Notes: generated by a model from the letters alone, not told the origin. A DNA stretch of 64,000 bases from Microbacterium testaceum (GCF_006539145.1 NZ_BJML01000012.1:1-64000); one strand, 5' to 3'; shown: positions 16,714 to 26,838, counted from the stretch's first letter. Translations and numbers: made by a program.

Positions 16714-17807
16714 CGCACGACCTCGAACACCGCGGCGATGCCCAGGCCGCCGCCCACCGACGCCGCGGCCACACCGTAGGCGCCCGCGGGCGCTCCGGCA
16801 CGCACGAGACGGCTGAACAATCGCACGACGGCGACCGCGCCACTCGCGCCCCACGGGTGTCCCAGCGCGAGGGCGCCGCCATCGGCGCAGACCCGTGGAT
16901 CGTCGTCGGCGAGCCCGAGGCGCGACAACACCGCGATGCTCTGCGCGGCGAACGCCTCGACGATCTCGAAGGCGGCGACCTCGACCAGCTCGACGCCCGC
17001 ATCGGTCAGGGCAGCCTCGACGGCGAATGCCGCGCCGACACCCGGGAGGGCGGGGTCGCAGCCGACGACGGCGGACCCGCGCAGCGCCAGCCCCGTCGCT
17101 GCTCCCGCTGGCGCGATCGCCACCGCCGCGGCGCCGTCCCCGATCCGCGTCGAGGTGCCCGCGGTGACCGTGCCTCCGGGGAACAGCGGCGCCAGCCGCG
17201 CCAGCACCGTCGCACCGGTACCCGCAGCTTCGTCCTCGCGCACGCCGTCGACCGCGACGATCTCCGCGACGAGACGACCCGCCGACCGCGCGGCCGCGGC
17301 CCGTGCGTGACTGCGCTCGGCGCACGCGTCCTGCCGCGCCCGCGTGAGCCCGTCGTGGCGGGCGAGATCCTCGGCGGCACGGAGCATATCGGGGTCGGCG
17401 AACCCCGCGGGGGCGAACGGCGCCCGGGCGTATGCGGTGCCGTCGATGCTGCGAACGGGCGCGGTCGAGGCGCTCTCGACGCCTCCCGCCACGCGGTGAC
17501 GGCCGTCCGTGCGCACCGCGAGAGCGGCGTCCAGGATCGCGGAGAGCCCGCTGCCGCACTGCCGGTCGACGGCGCCGCCCGGCACGGTCGGCCCCAGACC
17601 CGCCGCGAGAGCCGACAGCCGGCCGGGGTTCCCCCCGGGGCCCATGCAGTTGCCCATCACCACGTCGGCGATCGGGGGTGCCCCCGCGTCGGCGACGACC
17701 GCCGCGACGACGGCGCCGCCCAGACGAGCCACGTCGGCGCGCGCGAGTCCGCGTCCGCGCACGGCGAGCGCGCTGCGGCGGGCGGCGACGACGACCGGGT
17801 CCGTCAC
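16710..17807 (-). CDS. Thiolase family protein in the biotin operon
   Basis: About 365 residues if started at the GTG overlapping the ligase stop (17807); a GTG three codons upstream is possible. The nucleophile region DRQCGSGLSAI and the His motif GGALALGHPWGASGA are intact. The second catalytic Cys of CIGGG is Ser350 (ASVGGG), as in some condensing or non-classical thiolases. Position between an acyl-CoA ligase and ecfA in a BioQ-controlled operon suggests, by inference, a role in supplying or recovering a pimeloyl-type precursor or in metabolising a biotin-related acyl chain. Confidence 0.85.
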   Translation of the reverse strand: MTDPVVVAARRSALAVRGRGLARADVARLGGAVVAAVVADAGAPPIADVVMGNCMGPGGNPGRLSALAAGLGPTVPGGAVDRQCGSGLSAILDAALAVRTDGRHRVAGGVESASTAPVRSIDGTAYARAPFAPAGFADPDMLRAAEDLARHDGLTRARQDACAERSHARAAAARSAGRLVAEIVAVDGVREDEAAGTGATVLARLAPLFPGGTVTAGTSTRIGDGAAAVAIAPAGAATGLALRGSAVVGCDPALPGVGAAFAVEAALTDAGVELVEVAAFEIVEAFAAQSIAVLSRLGLADDDPRVCADGGALALGHPWGASGAVAVVRLFSRLVRAGAPAGAYGVAAASVGGGLGIAAVFEVVR

Positions 17808-18880
17808 GGACACCACGGGGCGTCCTCGACCTGACGTGCGATCTCGGCACGCGCGGGCTTGCCCGACGGCGTGCGCGGAATCTCACCGACGAACCACCGT
17901 CGCGGTCGATGCGAGGGCGCGAGACGTTCCCCTGCCTCGGCGCGCAGATCGATCGCGGCACCGGCATCGATCTCGACGAGGGCCGCGACGAGAGCGCCGA
18001 CGCCGGGGCGCGGCATCCCGAACACGACGGCGTCCCGCACACCGGGGATCTCGCGCAGCGACACCTCGACGTCTTCGGGGACGACCGTCGCGGACGCGCT
18101 GAGGATGGCCCCGTCGCGACGGCCGCGCAACCGGAGCCGGCCGTCGTCCCACTCCGCCCGGTCGCCGACGGTCGCCCACCTGCCCGCGCGGCGCAAGGGG
18201 CCGTCCGATCCGAGATATCCGGATGCCACGAACGCCGATCGCACCCACACCTCGCCGCCGCGCACGTCGAGCTCCGCACCTGGGAAGGCCCGGAGGCCGT
18301 CGCCGAGGTCGACCGCGACGAAGGAGAGTTCGGCGGCGCCGTAGTAGGCGATCACGCGGACGCCCGCTGCTTCGGCGCGGGCGCGCAGCGCCGGGTCCAC
18401 GGCCGAGCCGCCCACCAGCGCCACTCGCATCGCGTCCGGAGCACCGCGGTCGAGGACGGCCCGCAGGTTCTCGGGGGTGCCGTGCAGGCAGGTCGCTGCG
18501 GCGTCGACACCGAGCCGCACGCGCGGCCCCCCGGCGGCCGCGTGGGCCAGCGAGAAGAGGGTGAGCGACGCGGCGGGCGGGGACGGCAGCGCGAGGATGT
18601 CGTCGGGACCGGCGTCGAGCAGATCCGCCACCGTGTCGAAGGATGCCTCCCAGGACTCGGCCGTCCGCAGCACGATGCGTGCCGCCCCGCTGCTCCCCGA
18701 GGTCAGGGTCGCCCACGCCGTCCCGGCCGGCACGGCCGTTCCGGATGCCCGCCTCGCGATGCCCGCGCGCTGCGAATCGCTCCATCGCGGATCGGCGATG
18801 AGGACGGCGTCCCCCGCCGCCCGGACGTTACGGATCCGCTCGGACAGGCCGCGAGCGGCCCCGTCCACGACGACGATCAT
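17804..18880 (-). CDS. Short AMP-binding acyl-CoA ligase in the biotin operon
   Basis: 358 residues, shorter than the usual 500 or more and closer to o-succinylbenzoate-CoA ligases. The phosphate loop reads LTSGSSGAAR, the A5-like region AYYGAAELSF, the hinge region GDRAEWDDGRLRLRGRRDG, and the catalytic lysine lies in RTPSGKPAR. The start ATG overlaps the bioY stop by 4 nt (ATGA). It should activate a carboxylate as its CoA thioester. Given its partners, a dicarboxylic or biotin-precursor acid such as pimelate is a reasonable but unproven substrate. Confidence 0.85.
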   Translation of the reverse strand: MIVVVDGAARGLSERIRNVRAAGDAVLIADPRWSDSQRAGIARRASGTAVPAGTAWATLTSGSSGAARIVLRTAESWEASFDTVADLLDAGPDDILALPSPPAASLTLFSLAHAAAGGPRVRLGVDAAATCLHGTPENLRAVLDRGAPDAMRVALVGGSAVDPALRARAEAAGVRVIAYYGAAELSFVAVDLGDGLRAFPGAELDVRGGEVWVRSAFVASGYLGSDGPLRRAGRWATVGDRAEWDDGRLRLRGRRDGAILSASATVVPEDVEVSLREIPGVRDAVVFGMPRPGVGALVAALVEIDAGAAIDLRAEAGERLAPSHRPRRWFVGEIPRTPSGKPARAEIARQVEDAPWCP

Positions 18881-19479
18881 GCCGCGGCGCCCACCCGGGT
18901 GCGGTCGGGCGCGGGTGCGATGCGCCACGCGCGACGGAAACCCCGGGGGTACGCCCGCACCAGCACGGTGACGATCACCGTCGCGAGGGTCGCCTTGACG
19001 ATGTCGCCGGGGAGGAAGACGAGGCTGGTGGCCGCGGTGTCACCCAGCGGGAGACGCGTGACCGCGCTCTGCACCGGGATGCCCAGGGCGTAGATCGCGC
19101 CGATTCCCCCGGCGACCATCGCCAGGGCCGTTCGCCACGCGACCGGACGACGACCGCCCGCGTGCACGATCAGCCCCACCACGACAGCACCCAGGATCCA
19201 CCCGATCGCGTAGCCGGCCGACGGCCCGAGGAAGACTCCCAGGCCGCCGCGGCCTCCGGCCAGAAGAGGGAGTCCCGCCGCGACGAGCGCCAGGAGCACC
19301 GTGACCGCGAGTGCCCCGAACCACGGGCCCAGCACGGCGCCGGCGAGCATGACGCCGAGCGTCTGGGCCGTGATGGGCACGCCGCCCACGAGCGGGAAGC
19401 TGCCCGGCAACCCGAGCACCGCGATGAGGGCCGCGAAGACGGCGATGCGGGCGAGGTCGGTGACATCGGGGGTGCGCAT
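18877..19479 (-). CDS. bioY: Biotin transporter substrate-binding subunit BioY
   Basis: 200 residues from ATG 19479, with AGGAAG as ribosome binding site. About six hydrophobic segments and the BioY signatures are visible: GVPITAQTLGVMLAGAVLGP and the RGGLGVFLGPSAGYAIGW motif near residue 80. It is the S component of the ECF biotin importer in the cytoplasmic membrane. It is the first gene of a five-gene coupled operon and lies opposite a TetR gene with two shared operators between them. Confidence 0.95.
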   Translation of the reverse strand: MRTPDVTDLARIAVFAALIAVLGLPGSFPLVGGVPITAQTLGVMLAGAVLGPWFGALAVTVLLALVAAGLPLLAGGRGGLGVFLGPSAGYAIGWILGAVVVGLIVHAGGRRPVAWRTALAMVAGGIGAIYALGIPVQSAVTRLPLGDTAATSLVFLPGDIVKATLATVIVTVLVRAYPRGFRRAWRIAPAPDRTRVGAAA

Positions 19480-19491
19480 GGGCTTCCTTCC

Positions 19492-19519
19492 TGAACGCTG
19501 TTCACCTGAACGGCGTTCA
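19492..19519. promoter_or_regulatory. Two tandem BioQ-type operators
   Basis: TGAACGCTGTTCA (19492-19504) and TGAACGGCGTTCA (19507-19519) are two perfect-armed TGAAC-N3-GTTCA palindromes with centres 15 bp apart. They sit 12 bp before the bioY start and immediately upstream of the TetR gene's -10 box. The form agrees with the TGAAC-N3-GTTAC operator I recall for BioQ of corynebacteria. Binding would repress both directions. Confidence 0.85.
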
Positions 19520-19520
19520 C

Positions 19521-19526
19521 TATACT
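19521..19526 (+). promoter_or_regulatory. -10 box of the TetR (BioQ-like) gene
   Basis: TATACT lies 7 nt before the ATG at 19534, giving a leaderless transcript. The tandem operators occupy the region just upstream, so autorepression is expected. Confidence 0.6.
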
Positions 19527-19533
19527 CATTCGC

Positions 19534-20085
19534 ATGGCTCCCCGTGGACACTCCGCAGACGATGTCGCTCGAACGGCCTTGCGAATCCTCGACGATCACG
19601 GCCTCCCCGACCTCACGATGCGACGGCTCGCGACAGCGCTCGAGGTGCAGCCGAGCGCTCTCTACTGGCACTTCCCCAACAAGCAGACGTTGCTCGCCGA
19701 GTTGTCCGATCGGATCGTGAGGCGCATGGCATCCGGCACCTCCGACGACCTGCGCACGCGGGCCGGCGCCCTGCGCGACGCCCTACTGGCCTATCGCGAC
19801 GGCGCAGAGGTCGTCTCGAGCACGCTCGCCCTCGGCCTCGGCTCGACGCTCGCGCACGACCGGCTCGCCGACGCCGTCGCCGCCGACGGCTTCGCCCCCG
19901 ACACCGCCCGGCGGGTCGCCACCACGGTGCTGCACTACGTGCTCGGATTCGTCTGGCACGAACAGCAGCGCCTGCAGTACGACAGCGCCGGTGTACGCGA
20001 GGGCACGACCGGGCTCGCGAGCGACGACTTCGACTTCGGCCTCGAGCTCATCGTCGCGGGACTGCGCGCGCGCCGGCGGGTCTGA
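19534..20085 (+). CDS. bioQ: TetR family regulator, BioQ-like biotin repressor
   Basis: 183 residues. The N-terminal helix-turn-helix (DVARTALRILDDHGLPDLTMRR then LATALEVQPSALYWHFPNKQ) is a standard TetR DNA-binding domain; the remainder is a helical ligand/dimer domain with a TetR_C-like FVWHEQQRLQ segment. Assignment as BioQ rests on its divergent position to bioY and the two TGAAC-N3-GTTCA palindromes between them. Known BioQ proteins do not bind biotin directly; control runs through biotin supply. It would repress itself and the bioY operon. Confidence 0.82.
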   Translation: MAPRGHSADDVARTALRILDDHGLPDLTMRRLATALEVQPSALYWHFPNKQTLLAELSDRIVRRMASGTSDDLRTRAGALRDALLAYRDGAEVVSSTLALGLGSTLAHDRLADAVAADGFAPDTARRVATTVLHYVLGFVWHEQQRLQYDSAGVREGTTGLASDDFDFGLELIVAGLRARRRV

Positions 20086-20252
20086 CCGACGACCGGTCCC
20101 CTCGGCGGCGAGGACGCGGGTGTGCCGCGGGCCGCGCGGCGGGCGAAGCCGCGGGAGCGACGAGGCCGCAGGCGGTCATTCGCGATGTCGTGGCCGTCGA
20201 CGAACGGGCGCGTCTTCGAGAGTCTTCGGCGGGCTTCCGCTCGGGTGGCGGG

Positions 20253-22157
20253 TCAGCGCTGTTTGACCTCGCCGAACAGGCGCGCGATCGGCACGAGCAC
20301 CGCGGGGCGCGCGGCCACCCATGCTGCGGCCATCACGACGAGGGATGCCGCGAAGATCAGCAACCCGGTCGGGTCACTGCTGAACGCCTCCGGGTCGACC
20401 GACCCGCGCGCGGCGTACATGTGGTTCAGATTGCGCAGGGCGCCGGTGGCGAGCACGAGCGCGACGTGCACGATGATGAACGCGACGAAGAAGAGCATGG
20501 TGGGGAAGTGGACCTTGCGGGCCCACTCGACCGGGTACAGGCGGTTCAGCTTCTCGGCGTTCTTCGGCCACACACCCGACAGGCGCACACCGCTGACGAT
20601 CGCGAGAGGCGCCGCGACGAAGGTGATTGCGAAGTACGACAGCTGCTGCAGGCTGTTGTAGTTCACCCAGCCGTTCTCGGTGGGCCAGTCGAGAGAGGCG
20701 TACTGCAGGGCGGCCGAGAGCGCGTTGGGGAAGACGTCCCACGAGGTGGGCACGATCCGCATCCACTGCCCGGTGACGAACAGCAGCACCACGAAGACGA
20801 CGCCGTTCGCGATCCACAGGATGTCGAGCGCCTGGTGGAACCACAGCGCGAGACTGATGCGGCGCTTCTTGTTGCTCCGCGGCGACCAGAACGCCGCAGG
20901 CCTCTTCTCGCGGCGCACCTGCCAGCCGGTGCGGATGATGAGCAGCAGGAAGAAGCTGTTGAGGAAGTGCGACCAGTTCAGCCAGGCCGGGAGCCCGACC
21001 GGCGCCGACGCGGGCAGCGGGTACTCACCGGGGAACGCGGCGAGGAACTCGCGCCCCGGGCCGATCGCGAGCACGAAGCGCGCGAGCAGCACGACGATGC
21101 CGACGAGGGCGAGCGCGAAGACGCCGAGCACCGCGGTCGAACCGAGCACCTGGACGGGAGAATAGTCGCCGAGCGCGACACGAGCCCCGGGCCGCGGCGG
21201 GGTCGCCGCCGCACGCTTCTGCCCCGCGACCCCCGCCGTCGCTGCGTGGCTTCGGGCCGCAGCTCCCGGCCAGACCGTGCGGGGAACGGTCAGCGCCGGG
21301 CGCGCGGGCGCCGACGCGGAGGGGATGCCGCTCTGCGCCGCCGGAATGCGATTCGCCTGGGGGCTACCGGGCGGCGCAGTCGGACCCGCCGGCGCGCGCC
21401 CGGTCGGGGCAGCCCCACCCTGATCGGATCCGCGCGACATCGCAGGGTTCCCGGCATCCCGTTCGCTCGTCGTCATGGCTTCCGCGGCCCCGGCCTCCGC
21501 ACCGAAAGCGGATTCGCTCTCCAGAATCGGACGCACCGGCACCGCCGATCCGATTCCGCCGCGATTCTCCGATTCTGCGGCGTCGCGAGGGCGCGCGGCC
21601 CCGGACGGATTCGCGGATGCCGGCGGCCAGGGCTCCCCGCCCGGCTCGCGGGGCAGACCCCGGCGCACGGCATCCGCCCCCGGGGCCGAGGGGGACGGCT
21701 GCGGCTTGGTCTCCGCATCGACGGGCGCGGGCGGGGGCGCGGGCGCGGGAAGTGACGGTGCCGGGGAGCGCACACCGGAGCGGCCGGACGGAACAGTGGA
21801 TGCCGGCGGCCAGGGCTCCCCGCCCGGCTCGCGCGGGAGCCCCCGGCGCACACCGGTCGCCGCGGGATCCGATGTCGCGCTCTCGTGTTCCGGTCCGATC
21901 ACGCGACTTCCGGCCTCAACGGATTCGGAAGCGTGCACCGGATTCGGACGCGGAGTCGCCTCTGATCCGAATTCATCGCGCGGACCCGAATCCGCTGCGG
22001 GTGAGCCGGCGCCCCGCTTCTCGACGGCGGACGCGGCACCATCCGCGGCATCCTGAGGCGGACGCGCCGCGGACGCGCCAGGGCCCGCGGGCGGCCAGGG
22101 CTCCCCACCGGGGACGCGCGGCAGCCCGCGACGCGGAGTGCGGGGTGTGGACGCCAT
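20253..22157 (-). CDS. Cytochrome b/b6-domain membrane protein with N-terminal [16 protein letters not shown] repeats
   Basis: 634 residues. The N-terminal half is disordered (Pro/Ala/Gly/Glu-rich) and holds three near-identical 16-mers at residues 9-24, 104-119 and 165-180. The C-terminal half (about 330-634) has about five membrane helices with His residues in [23 protein letters not shown] and IIVHVALV, positioned as heme b ligands of a cytochrome b561-like di-heme domain. It begins 1 nt after etfA, so it probably belongs to the etfBA operon and may pass electrons from ETF or another donor to quinone; this is inference. I know no named domain for the repeat. Confidence 0.82.
   Translation of the reverse strand: MASTPRTPRRGLPRVPGGEPWPPAGPGASAARPPQDAADGAASAVEKRGAGSPAADSGPRDEFGSEATPRPNPVHASESVEAGSRVIGPEHESATSDPAATGVRRGLPREPGGEPWPPASTVPSGRSGVRSPAPSLPAPAPPPAPVDAETKPQPSPSAPGADAVRRGLPREPGGEPWPPASANPSGAARPRDAAESENRGGIGSAVPVRPILESESAFGAEAGAAEAMTTSERDAGNPAMSRGSDQGGAAPTGRAPAGPTAPPGSPQANRIPAAQSGIPSASAPARPALTVPRTVWPGAAARSHAATAGVAGQKRAAATPPRPGARVALGDYSPVQVLGSTAVLGVFALALVGIVVLLARFVLAIGPGREFLAAFPGEYPLPASAPVGLPAWLNWSHFLNSFFLLLIIRTGWQVRREKRPAAFWSPRSNKKRRISLALWFHQALDILWIANGVVFVVLLFVTGQWMRIVPTSWDVFPNALSAALQYASLDWPTENGWVNYNSLQQLSYFAITFVAAPLAIVSGVRLSGVWPKNAEKLNRLYPVEWARKVHFPTMLFFVAFIIVHVALVLATGALRNLNHMYAARGSVDPEAFSSDPTGLLIFAASLVVMAAAWVAARPAVLVPIARLFGEVKQR
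21618..22133 (-). repeat. Three in-gene copies of a 16-residue peptide repeat
   Basis: Copies lie at 22086-22133, 21801-21848 and 21618-21665 inside the cytochrome b gene. Each encodes RRGLPR[VE]PGGEPWPPA. Spacing (80 and 45 residues of low-complexity linker) is irregular, so the repeats are conserved short motifs rather than a tandem array. Confidence 0.85.
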
Positions 22158-23123
22158 CTACTTCTTGTGGGCCTCTAGCGCGCTGATGAGTTGCGGGACG
22201 ACGGTGAACAGGTCTCCGACGATACCGAAGTCGGCGATGTCGAAGATGGGCGCCTCGGGGTTCTTGTCGATCGCGACGATCGTGCGAGCGGTCTGCATGC
22301 CCGCGCGGTGCTGGATCGCACCCGAGATCCCCAGGGCGACGTACAGCCTCGGCGAGACCGACACTCCCGTCTGCCCGACCTGCGCGGTCGCGGGCACGTA
22401 CCCCGCGTCGACGGCCGCACGCGAGGCGCCGACGGCGGCCCCGAGCGCATCGGCGAGCTGCTCGACCAGGGCGAAGTCCTCTTTCGATCCCACGCCCCGC
22501 CCACCCGCGACGACGACGTCCGCACCGCGCAGCTCGGGCCGCGTCGAGGGCGCAGACGTCTCGGAGAACGCCTCGACGCGCGCGGAGGGGATTCCGGATG
22601 CCGACTCCTCGAGGGCCCGCACGGCGAGCGGCTGCGCGTCGAGGCGACCCTCGACGGAACCGGGCCGCAGGGTCGCGACGAGGGGTCCGAAGGTGGGCGC
22701 GCCGTCGACGGTGAAAGCGCCGCCGAACGCCGAATGGTGGGCGACGACCCCGAGATCGTCGCGGGAGACGCCGACCACGTCCGTCGCAAGCGGCAGGCGC
22801 AACCGCACCGCGAGGCGGGCCACGATGTCGCGGGATTCGACCGCGTTGGACGCCAGCACGAGGTCGGGACCCTCGGCCGCCACCGCGGCGGCGAGCGCGT
22901 CGACCGCCGGACCGGTCAGCGCGGTCGGGTCGACCGCGGCGGTGAGCACGCGCACCGCACCGAGTTGTGCGGCCTCTTCGGCGGAGCGCTCGAGCGCGGC
23001 GTCGGGGGCCGCGATCACCGCGACCGGCTCCCCCACCGCCGCGGCGGCCACCAGCAGCCCGGGAGACGAGGCCGCGAGCGCACCGGAGGGCAGCACCTCG
23101 AGCACAACCAGAGTGACGCTCAT
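22158..23123 (-). CDS. etfA: Electron transfer flavoprotein subunit alpha
   Basis: About 321 residues from ATG 23123 (a GTG one codon upstream is possible), overlapping the etfB stop by 1 nt. The C-terminal FAD-binding domain is intact: [57 protein letters not shown] and [25 protein letters not shown] carries electrons from acyl-CoA dehydrogenases to the respiratory chain. The cytochrome b gene follows immediately. Confidence 0.95.
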   Translation of the reverse strand: MSVTLVVLEVLPSGALAASSPGLLVAAAAVGEPVAVIAAPDAALERSAEEAAQLGAVRVLTAAVDPTALTGPAVDALAAAVAAEGPDLVLASNAVESRDIVARLAVRLRLPLATDVVGVSRDDLGVVAHHSAFGGAFTVDGAPTFGPLVATLRPGSVEGRLDAQPLAVRALEESASGIPSARVEAFSETSAPSTRPELRGADVVVAGGRGVGSKEDFALVEQLADALGAAVGASRAAVDAGYVPATAQVGQTGVSVSPRLYVALGISGAIQHRAGMQTARTIVAIDKNPEAPIFDIADFGIVGDLFTVVPQLISALEAHKK

Positions 23124-23899
23124 CACGCCACCCCCTCGGCCACGAGGTACGCCGCGAGCTTCTCACCGGCGTCGCCCTCGTCGACGATCGTGGTCCCGGC
23201 CGCGCGCGGCGGCCTCTCGGCGACCGACAGCATGATGTACCGGGCCTGGGCCGGGTCTTCGACCTCGACGCCGAGTTCGCCGGCATCCAGCGTCTCGTAC
23301 GACTTCTTCTTGGCGGCCATGATGCCCTTGAACGTCGTGAACCGCCCCTCGGGCAGGGCTTCGGTCACCGAGACCACGGCAGGGAGCGGTGCCGACACGC
23401 GCATCGTGCCGGCGTCGCTCACACGGTCGCCGGACACGGCGTCGTCGGTGACCTCGAGACTCGACAACGCGGTCAGCTGCGGCACACCGAGGAGCTCGGC
23501 GACCATGGCGGGAACGACTCCCCCGCCGCCGTCGGTGGAGAGGTTGCCCGCGACCACCAGGTCGAACCCCGTGCGCCGGATGGCCGCCGCGAGCACATCG
23601 GCCGTCAGCAGCAGATCGGCACCGCGCAGGGCGTCGTCGACGATGTGCACGGCCGAGGTCGCGCCCATCGCGAGGGCCTTGCGCACCGTCGCCGTTGCCG
23701 AGGCGGGAGCCATCGTGAGCACCACGACCTCGGTGCCGGGGTGCGCGTCGGCGTGTGAGAGAGCGGCTTCGACCGCGCGCTCGTCGATCTCGTCGAGCAC
23801 CGGGGCCGACCCGGCGCGGTCGACGAGACCGGTCTCGAGGTCGAGGCGACGTTCGCCCCACGTGTCGGGGACTTCTTTGATCAGCACCACGATCTTCAT
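23123..23899 (-). CDS. etfB: Electron transfer flavoprotein subunit beta
   Basis: 258 residues from the ATG at 23899 ([20 protein letters not shown]). AMP-binding ETF beta features are present: N-terminal VLIKEVPDT and the region [31 protein letters not shown]. It forms the heterodimer with EtfA and serves the acyl-CoA dehydrogenase encoded nearby. The operon order is etfB-etfA-cytochrome b. Confidence 0.95.
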   Translation of the reverse strand: MKIVVLIKEVPDTWGERRLDLETGLVDRAGSAPVLDEIDERAVEAALSHADAHPGTEVVVLTMAPASATATVRKALAMGATSAVHIVDDALRGADLLLTADVLAAAIRRTGFDLVVAGNLSTDGGGGVVPAMVAELLGVPQLTALSSLEVTDDAVSGDRVSDAGTMRVSAPLPAVVSVTEALPEGRFTTFKGIMAAKKKSYETLDAGELGVEVEDPAQARYIMLSVAERPPRAAGTTIVDEGDAGEKLAAYLVAEGVA

Positions 23900-24043
23900 C
23901 GACCTGGCTCCTTCGGTGAGGGGACGGATGCCGCGATCCCGCGGCGGCGGTCGAGCCCGCGGCGAGAGGGCTCCGACCACCTCAGCCATCGCCCCGCAGC
24001 GCGCACCGCGGGCGAACGGTACCGTGAAACGCGAGGAGGACCG

Positions 24044-24571
24044 ATGACGCGACGACTGCCTGTCGACCCGATCGCCGAGGCGAAGCGCCAGTGGCTCGCG
24101 CACGGATGGGACGACGCCGCCGACGGCATGACGGTGGTGACCTCGGTGATCCGTGCGCACCAGTTGCTCATGGCATCCATCGATCGGGCGTTGAAGCCGT
24201 TCGACCTGTCGTTCTCGCGGTTCGAGATGCTGCGGCTGCTCGCCTTCACCCGCGAGGGGCGGATGCCGATGGCCAGCGCCATCGCGCGCCTGCAGGTGCA
24301 TCCGACGAGCGTCACCAACACGGTCGACCGCCTCGCGCGCGACGGGTTCGTGATGCGCGAACCGCACCCGACCGACGGACGCGCGGCCCTGCTCGCACTC
24401 ACCGACGCCGGGCGCCGACGGGTCGACGACGCGACCGCCGCGTTGAACGAGGTGTTCGCCGACCTGGGTCTCGACGACGACGACGCGACGGCGCTCGTGC
24501 GGATCATCGCGCGCTTCCGCAAGGGTGCCGGCGACTTCGCCGACCCCTCACCGGTTCCCGATCCGCTCTGA
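24044..24571 (+). CDS. MarR family transcriptional regulator
   Basis: 175 residues with GAGGAGG just before the ATG. The winged helix covers about 45-125: FSRFEMLRLLAF, the recognition helix HPTSVTNTVDRLARDGFVMREPHPTDGRAALLALTDAGRRR. It is divergent from etfBA and convergent with an enoyl-CoA hydratase gene, so it may control fatty-acid or aromatic acyl-CoA breakdown; its ligand is unknown. Confidence 0.9.
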   Translation: MTRRLPVDPIAEAKRQWLAHGWDDAADGMTVVTSVIRAHQLLMASIDRALKPFDLSFSRFEMLRLLAFTREGRMPMASAIARLQVHPTSVTNTVDRLARDGFVMREPHPTDGRAALLALTDAGRRRVDDATAALNEVFADLGLDDDDATALVRIIARFRKGAGDFADPSPVPDPL

Positions 24572-24575
24572 GCTC

Positions 24576-25364
24576 TCATCGGTGCGTGAACGACGGCGCC
24601 CGCTTCTCGCGGAACGCCGCCATCCCCTCCTTCTGGTCGGCGGTGTCGAACAGCGCCGCAAAAGCCTGACGCTCGAACCGCACTCCCTCGGCGAGTGTCG
24701 ACTCGAGCGCGACGTCGAGCGCCGCCTTCGCCGCGTACAGCGCGGGGAGGGGCTTCTCGGCGATCGTCTGCGCCACCTTCTCGGCCTCGTCGAGCAACTC
24801 CGCCGCGGGCACGATGCGTGAGACGAGCCCGGCCCGCTCGGCCTCGGCGGCGTCGATCATGCGTCCGGTGAGCACCAGCTCGGCGGCCTTGTAGTACCCC
24901 AGCGCCCGCACGAGCCGCTGCGTCCCGCCCATGCCCGGAATCACACCGAGCTGCACCTCGGGCTGTCCGAACTTCGCCCGATCGGATGCCAGGATCACAT
25001 CGCACATGAGAGCGAGCTCGCACCCGCCGCCCAGGGCGTACCCCGAGACCGCGGCGATCACGGGCGTACGGACGGCGGCGAAGCGCGCCCAGGCGCCGAA
25101 GTGGTCGGTGAGCATCATGTCGAGACCCGACTTCTGCTCCATCTCTTTGATGTCGGCGCCCGCGGCGAAGGCCTTCTCGCTCCCGGTCACCACGATCGCG
25201 CCGACGCCCTCGTCGGCGTCGAACGCCTCGGCCGCCGCGACGACCTCGGTCATGGTTCGCGTGTTCAGCGCGTTCAGGGCCTCCGGACGATCGAGGGTGA
25301 TCCACCCGACGCGTCCACGCTGCTCGACGCGGATCGTCTCGTATCCGGCATCCGGCTCGGTCAT
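24576..25364 (-). CDS. Enoyl-CoA hydratase / isomerase family protein
   Basis: 262 residues from ATG 25364. The crotonase fold is clear: [11 protein letters not shown] forms the first oxyanion-hole segment, [15 protein letters not shown] the second, and [20 protein letters not shown] carries the two catalytic glutamates expected for hydratase activity. It should hydrate short-chain enoyl-CoAs in beta-oxidation. It lies next to an acyl-CoA dehydrogenase in the same direction and near etfBA. Confidence 0.93.
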   Translation of the reverse strand: MTEPDAGYETIRVEQRGRVGWITLDRPEALNALNTRTMTEVVAAAEAFDADEGVGAIVVTGSEKAFAAGADIKEMEQKSGLDMMLTDHFGAWARFAAVRTPVIAAVSGYALGGGCELALMCDVILASDRAKFGQPEVQLGVIPGMGGTQRLVRALGYYKAAELVLTGRMIDAAEAERAGLVSRIVPAAELLDEAEKVAQTIAEKPLPALYAAKAALDVALESTLAEGVRFERQAFAALFDTADQKEGMAAFREKRAPSFTHR

Positions 25365-25579
25365 GGTGACTCCCGTCGTCTCGAGTGATGATCGCAGCGG
25401 TCTCGCCCGCCCTGGAATGCTCGCACGCCCCACCGACATCGACCGAGGGTCTTGCCTCACCGCGTCGGCGTCTGCGTCCTACACGGCGACCCGGGCCGTT
25501 CGGGGCCCAATTCCTCTGCTCGGGGCGGGACGTACACGCCCCGTAGGGCGGATCCGCCCCGAACCGAAGAGGGGGCACC
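25365..25579. other. Intergenic gap with short palindromes
   Basis: 215 bp between the hydratase and acyl-CoA dehydrogenase genes. It includes the 12-bp palindrome GGCGGATCCGCC (25547-25558) close to the dehydrogenase stop, which may be the base of a terminator hairpin. No ORF or clear promoter is seen. Confidence 0.3.
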
Positions 25580-26758
25580 TCAGGCCGCCAAGACGCTGCG
25601 ACCCACGATGAGCCGCATGATCTCGTTCGTCCCCTCGAGGATCTGGTGCACACGCAGATCGCGAACGACCTTCTCGATGCCGTAGTCCTGCAGGTAGCCG
25701 TATCCGCCGTGCAACTGCAGCGACTCGTTGGCGACGCGGAAGCCGACGTCGGTCGCGAACCTCTTCGCCATGGCGCACCGGGTCGCGGCATCCGGAGCCT
25801 TCGCATCCAGGGCGGTCGCCGCATCGCGCACGAGCAGTCGTGCGGCTTCGAGCTCGGTCGCCATGTCGGCCACCGCGAACACGACCGACTGCTTCTCGGC
25901 GAGGGCCTCGCCGAAGGTGAAACGCTCGTGCACGTAGGCGATCGCGCGATCGAGCGCCCAGCGCGCCCCGCCGATCGAGCACGTGGCGATGTTCAGGCGA
26001 CCGCCGTTGAGGGCGTTCATCGCGATCGAGAAGCCGCGTCCCTCGCCGCCGAGGAGGTTCTCGGCGGGCACGCGCACCTCGTCGAGGATGACGGGACGGG
26101 TGGGCTGCGCGTTCCAGCCCATCTTCTTCTCGTTCGCTCCGAACGACAGTCCTTCGGAGTCGGCGGGCACGAGGAAGGCGCTGATGCCGCGCGCTCCCGG
26201 CTCCCCCGTGCGAGCCATGACGACGTAGACCGACGCCTCGCCGGCGCCCGAGATGAACTGCTTGACCCCCGTCAGCACGTAGGTGTCGCCGTGCCGGATC
26301 GCCGAGGTGGTGATGGCCGCGGCGTCGGACCCGGCGCCGGGCTCGGTGAGGCAGTAGGCGCCGAGATCTTCCATGGCCACCAGCGACGGCAGCCACCGCT
26401 CGCGCTGCTCGGCGGTGCCATAGGTGTCGATCATCCACGCGACCATGTTGTGGATCGTGATGTAGGCCGTGACCGTCGGGTCGCCGTAGGCGAGCTCCTC
26501 GAAGATCGCCACCGCGTCGGCGCGCGACAACCCGGCGCCGCCCACGTCGTCGTTGACGTAGACGCCGCCGAGACCCAGCTCCCCCGCGCGGCGCAGCACG
26601 TCGCGGGGGAAGTGCTTCTCGGCATCCCATTCGAGGGTGCGCGGGGCGAACTCGGCCGCGGCGAAGTCGCGCACCGCGTCGAGGATGGCATCGCGCTCAT
26701 CGGAACTCAAGGTGCCGGTCGACGGGGCGTCGAGCGCGGGAGCAGGGGTGGTGTCCAT
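25580..26758 (-). CDS. Acyl-CoA dehydrogenase
   Basis: 392 residues. Typical ACAD layout: N-terminal helical domain, FAD/substrate motif YCLTEPGAGSDAAAITTSA and the C-terminal block LHGGYGYLQDYGIEKVVRDLRVHQILEGTNEIMRLIVGR, where the Glu in EGTNE is the usual catalytic base position for short-chain and isobutyryl-type enzymes. It oxidises an acyl-CoA to the 2-enoyl-CoA and donates electrons to ETF. AGGAGAG lies before the ATG. Probably branched or short-chain specific, but the chain length is not readable from sequence. Confidence 0.93.
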   Translation of the reverse strand: MDTTPAPALDAPSTGTLSSDERDAILDAVRDFAAAEFAPRTLEWDAEKHFPRDVLRRAGELGLGGVYVNDDVGGAGLSRADAVAIFEELAYGDPTVTAYITIHNMVAWMIDTYGTAEQRERWLPSLVAMEDLGAYCLTEPGAGSDAAAITTSAIRHGDTYVLTGVKQFISGAGEASVYVVMARTGEPGARGISAFLVPADSEGLSFGANEKKMGWNAQPTRPVILDEVRVPAENLLGGEGRGFSIAMNALNGGRLNIATCSIGGARWALDRAIAYVHERFTFGEALAEKQSVVFAVADMATELEAARLLVRDAATALDAKAPDAATRCAMAKRFATDVGFRVANESLQLHGGYGYLQDYGIEKVVRDLRVHQILEGTNEIMRLIVGRSVLAA

Positions 26759-26838
26759 GCGGCTCTCCTTCGGAAAGCGACGGCGTCGTCGCTCCCCTCA
26801 GATTACCTGGACGTCCTACTAATTGATAGAGGTACCGA

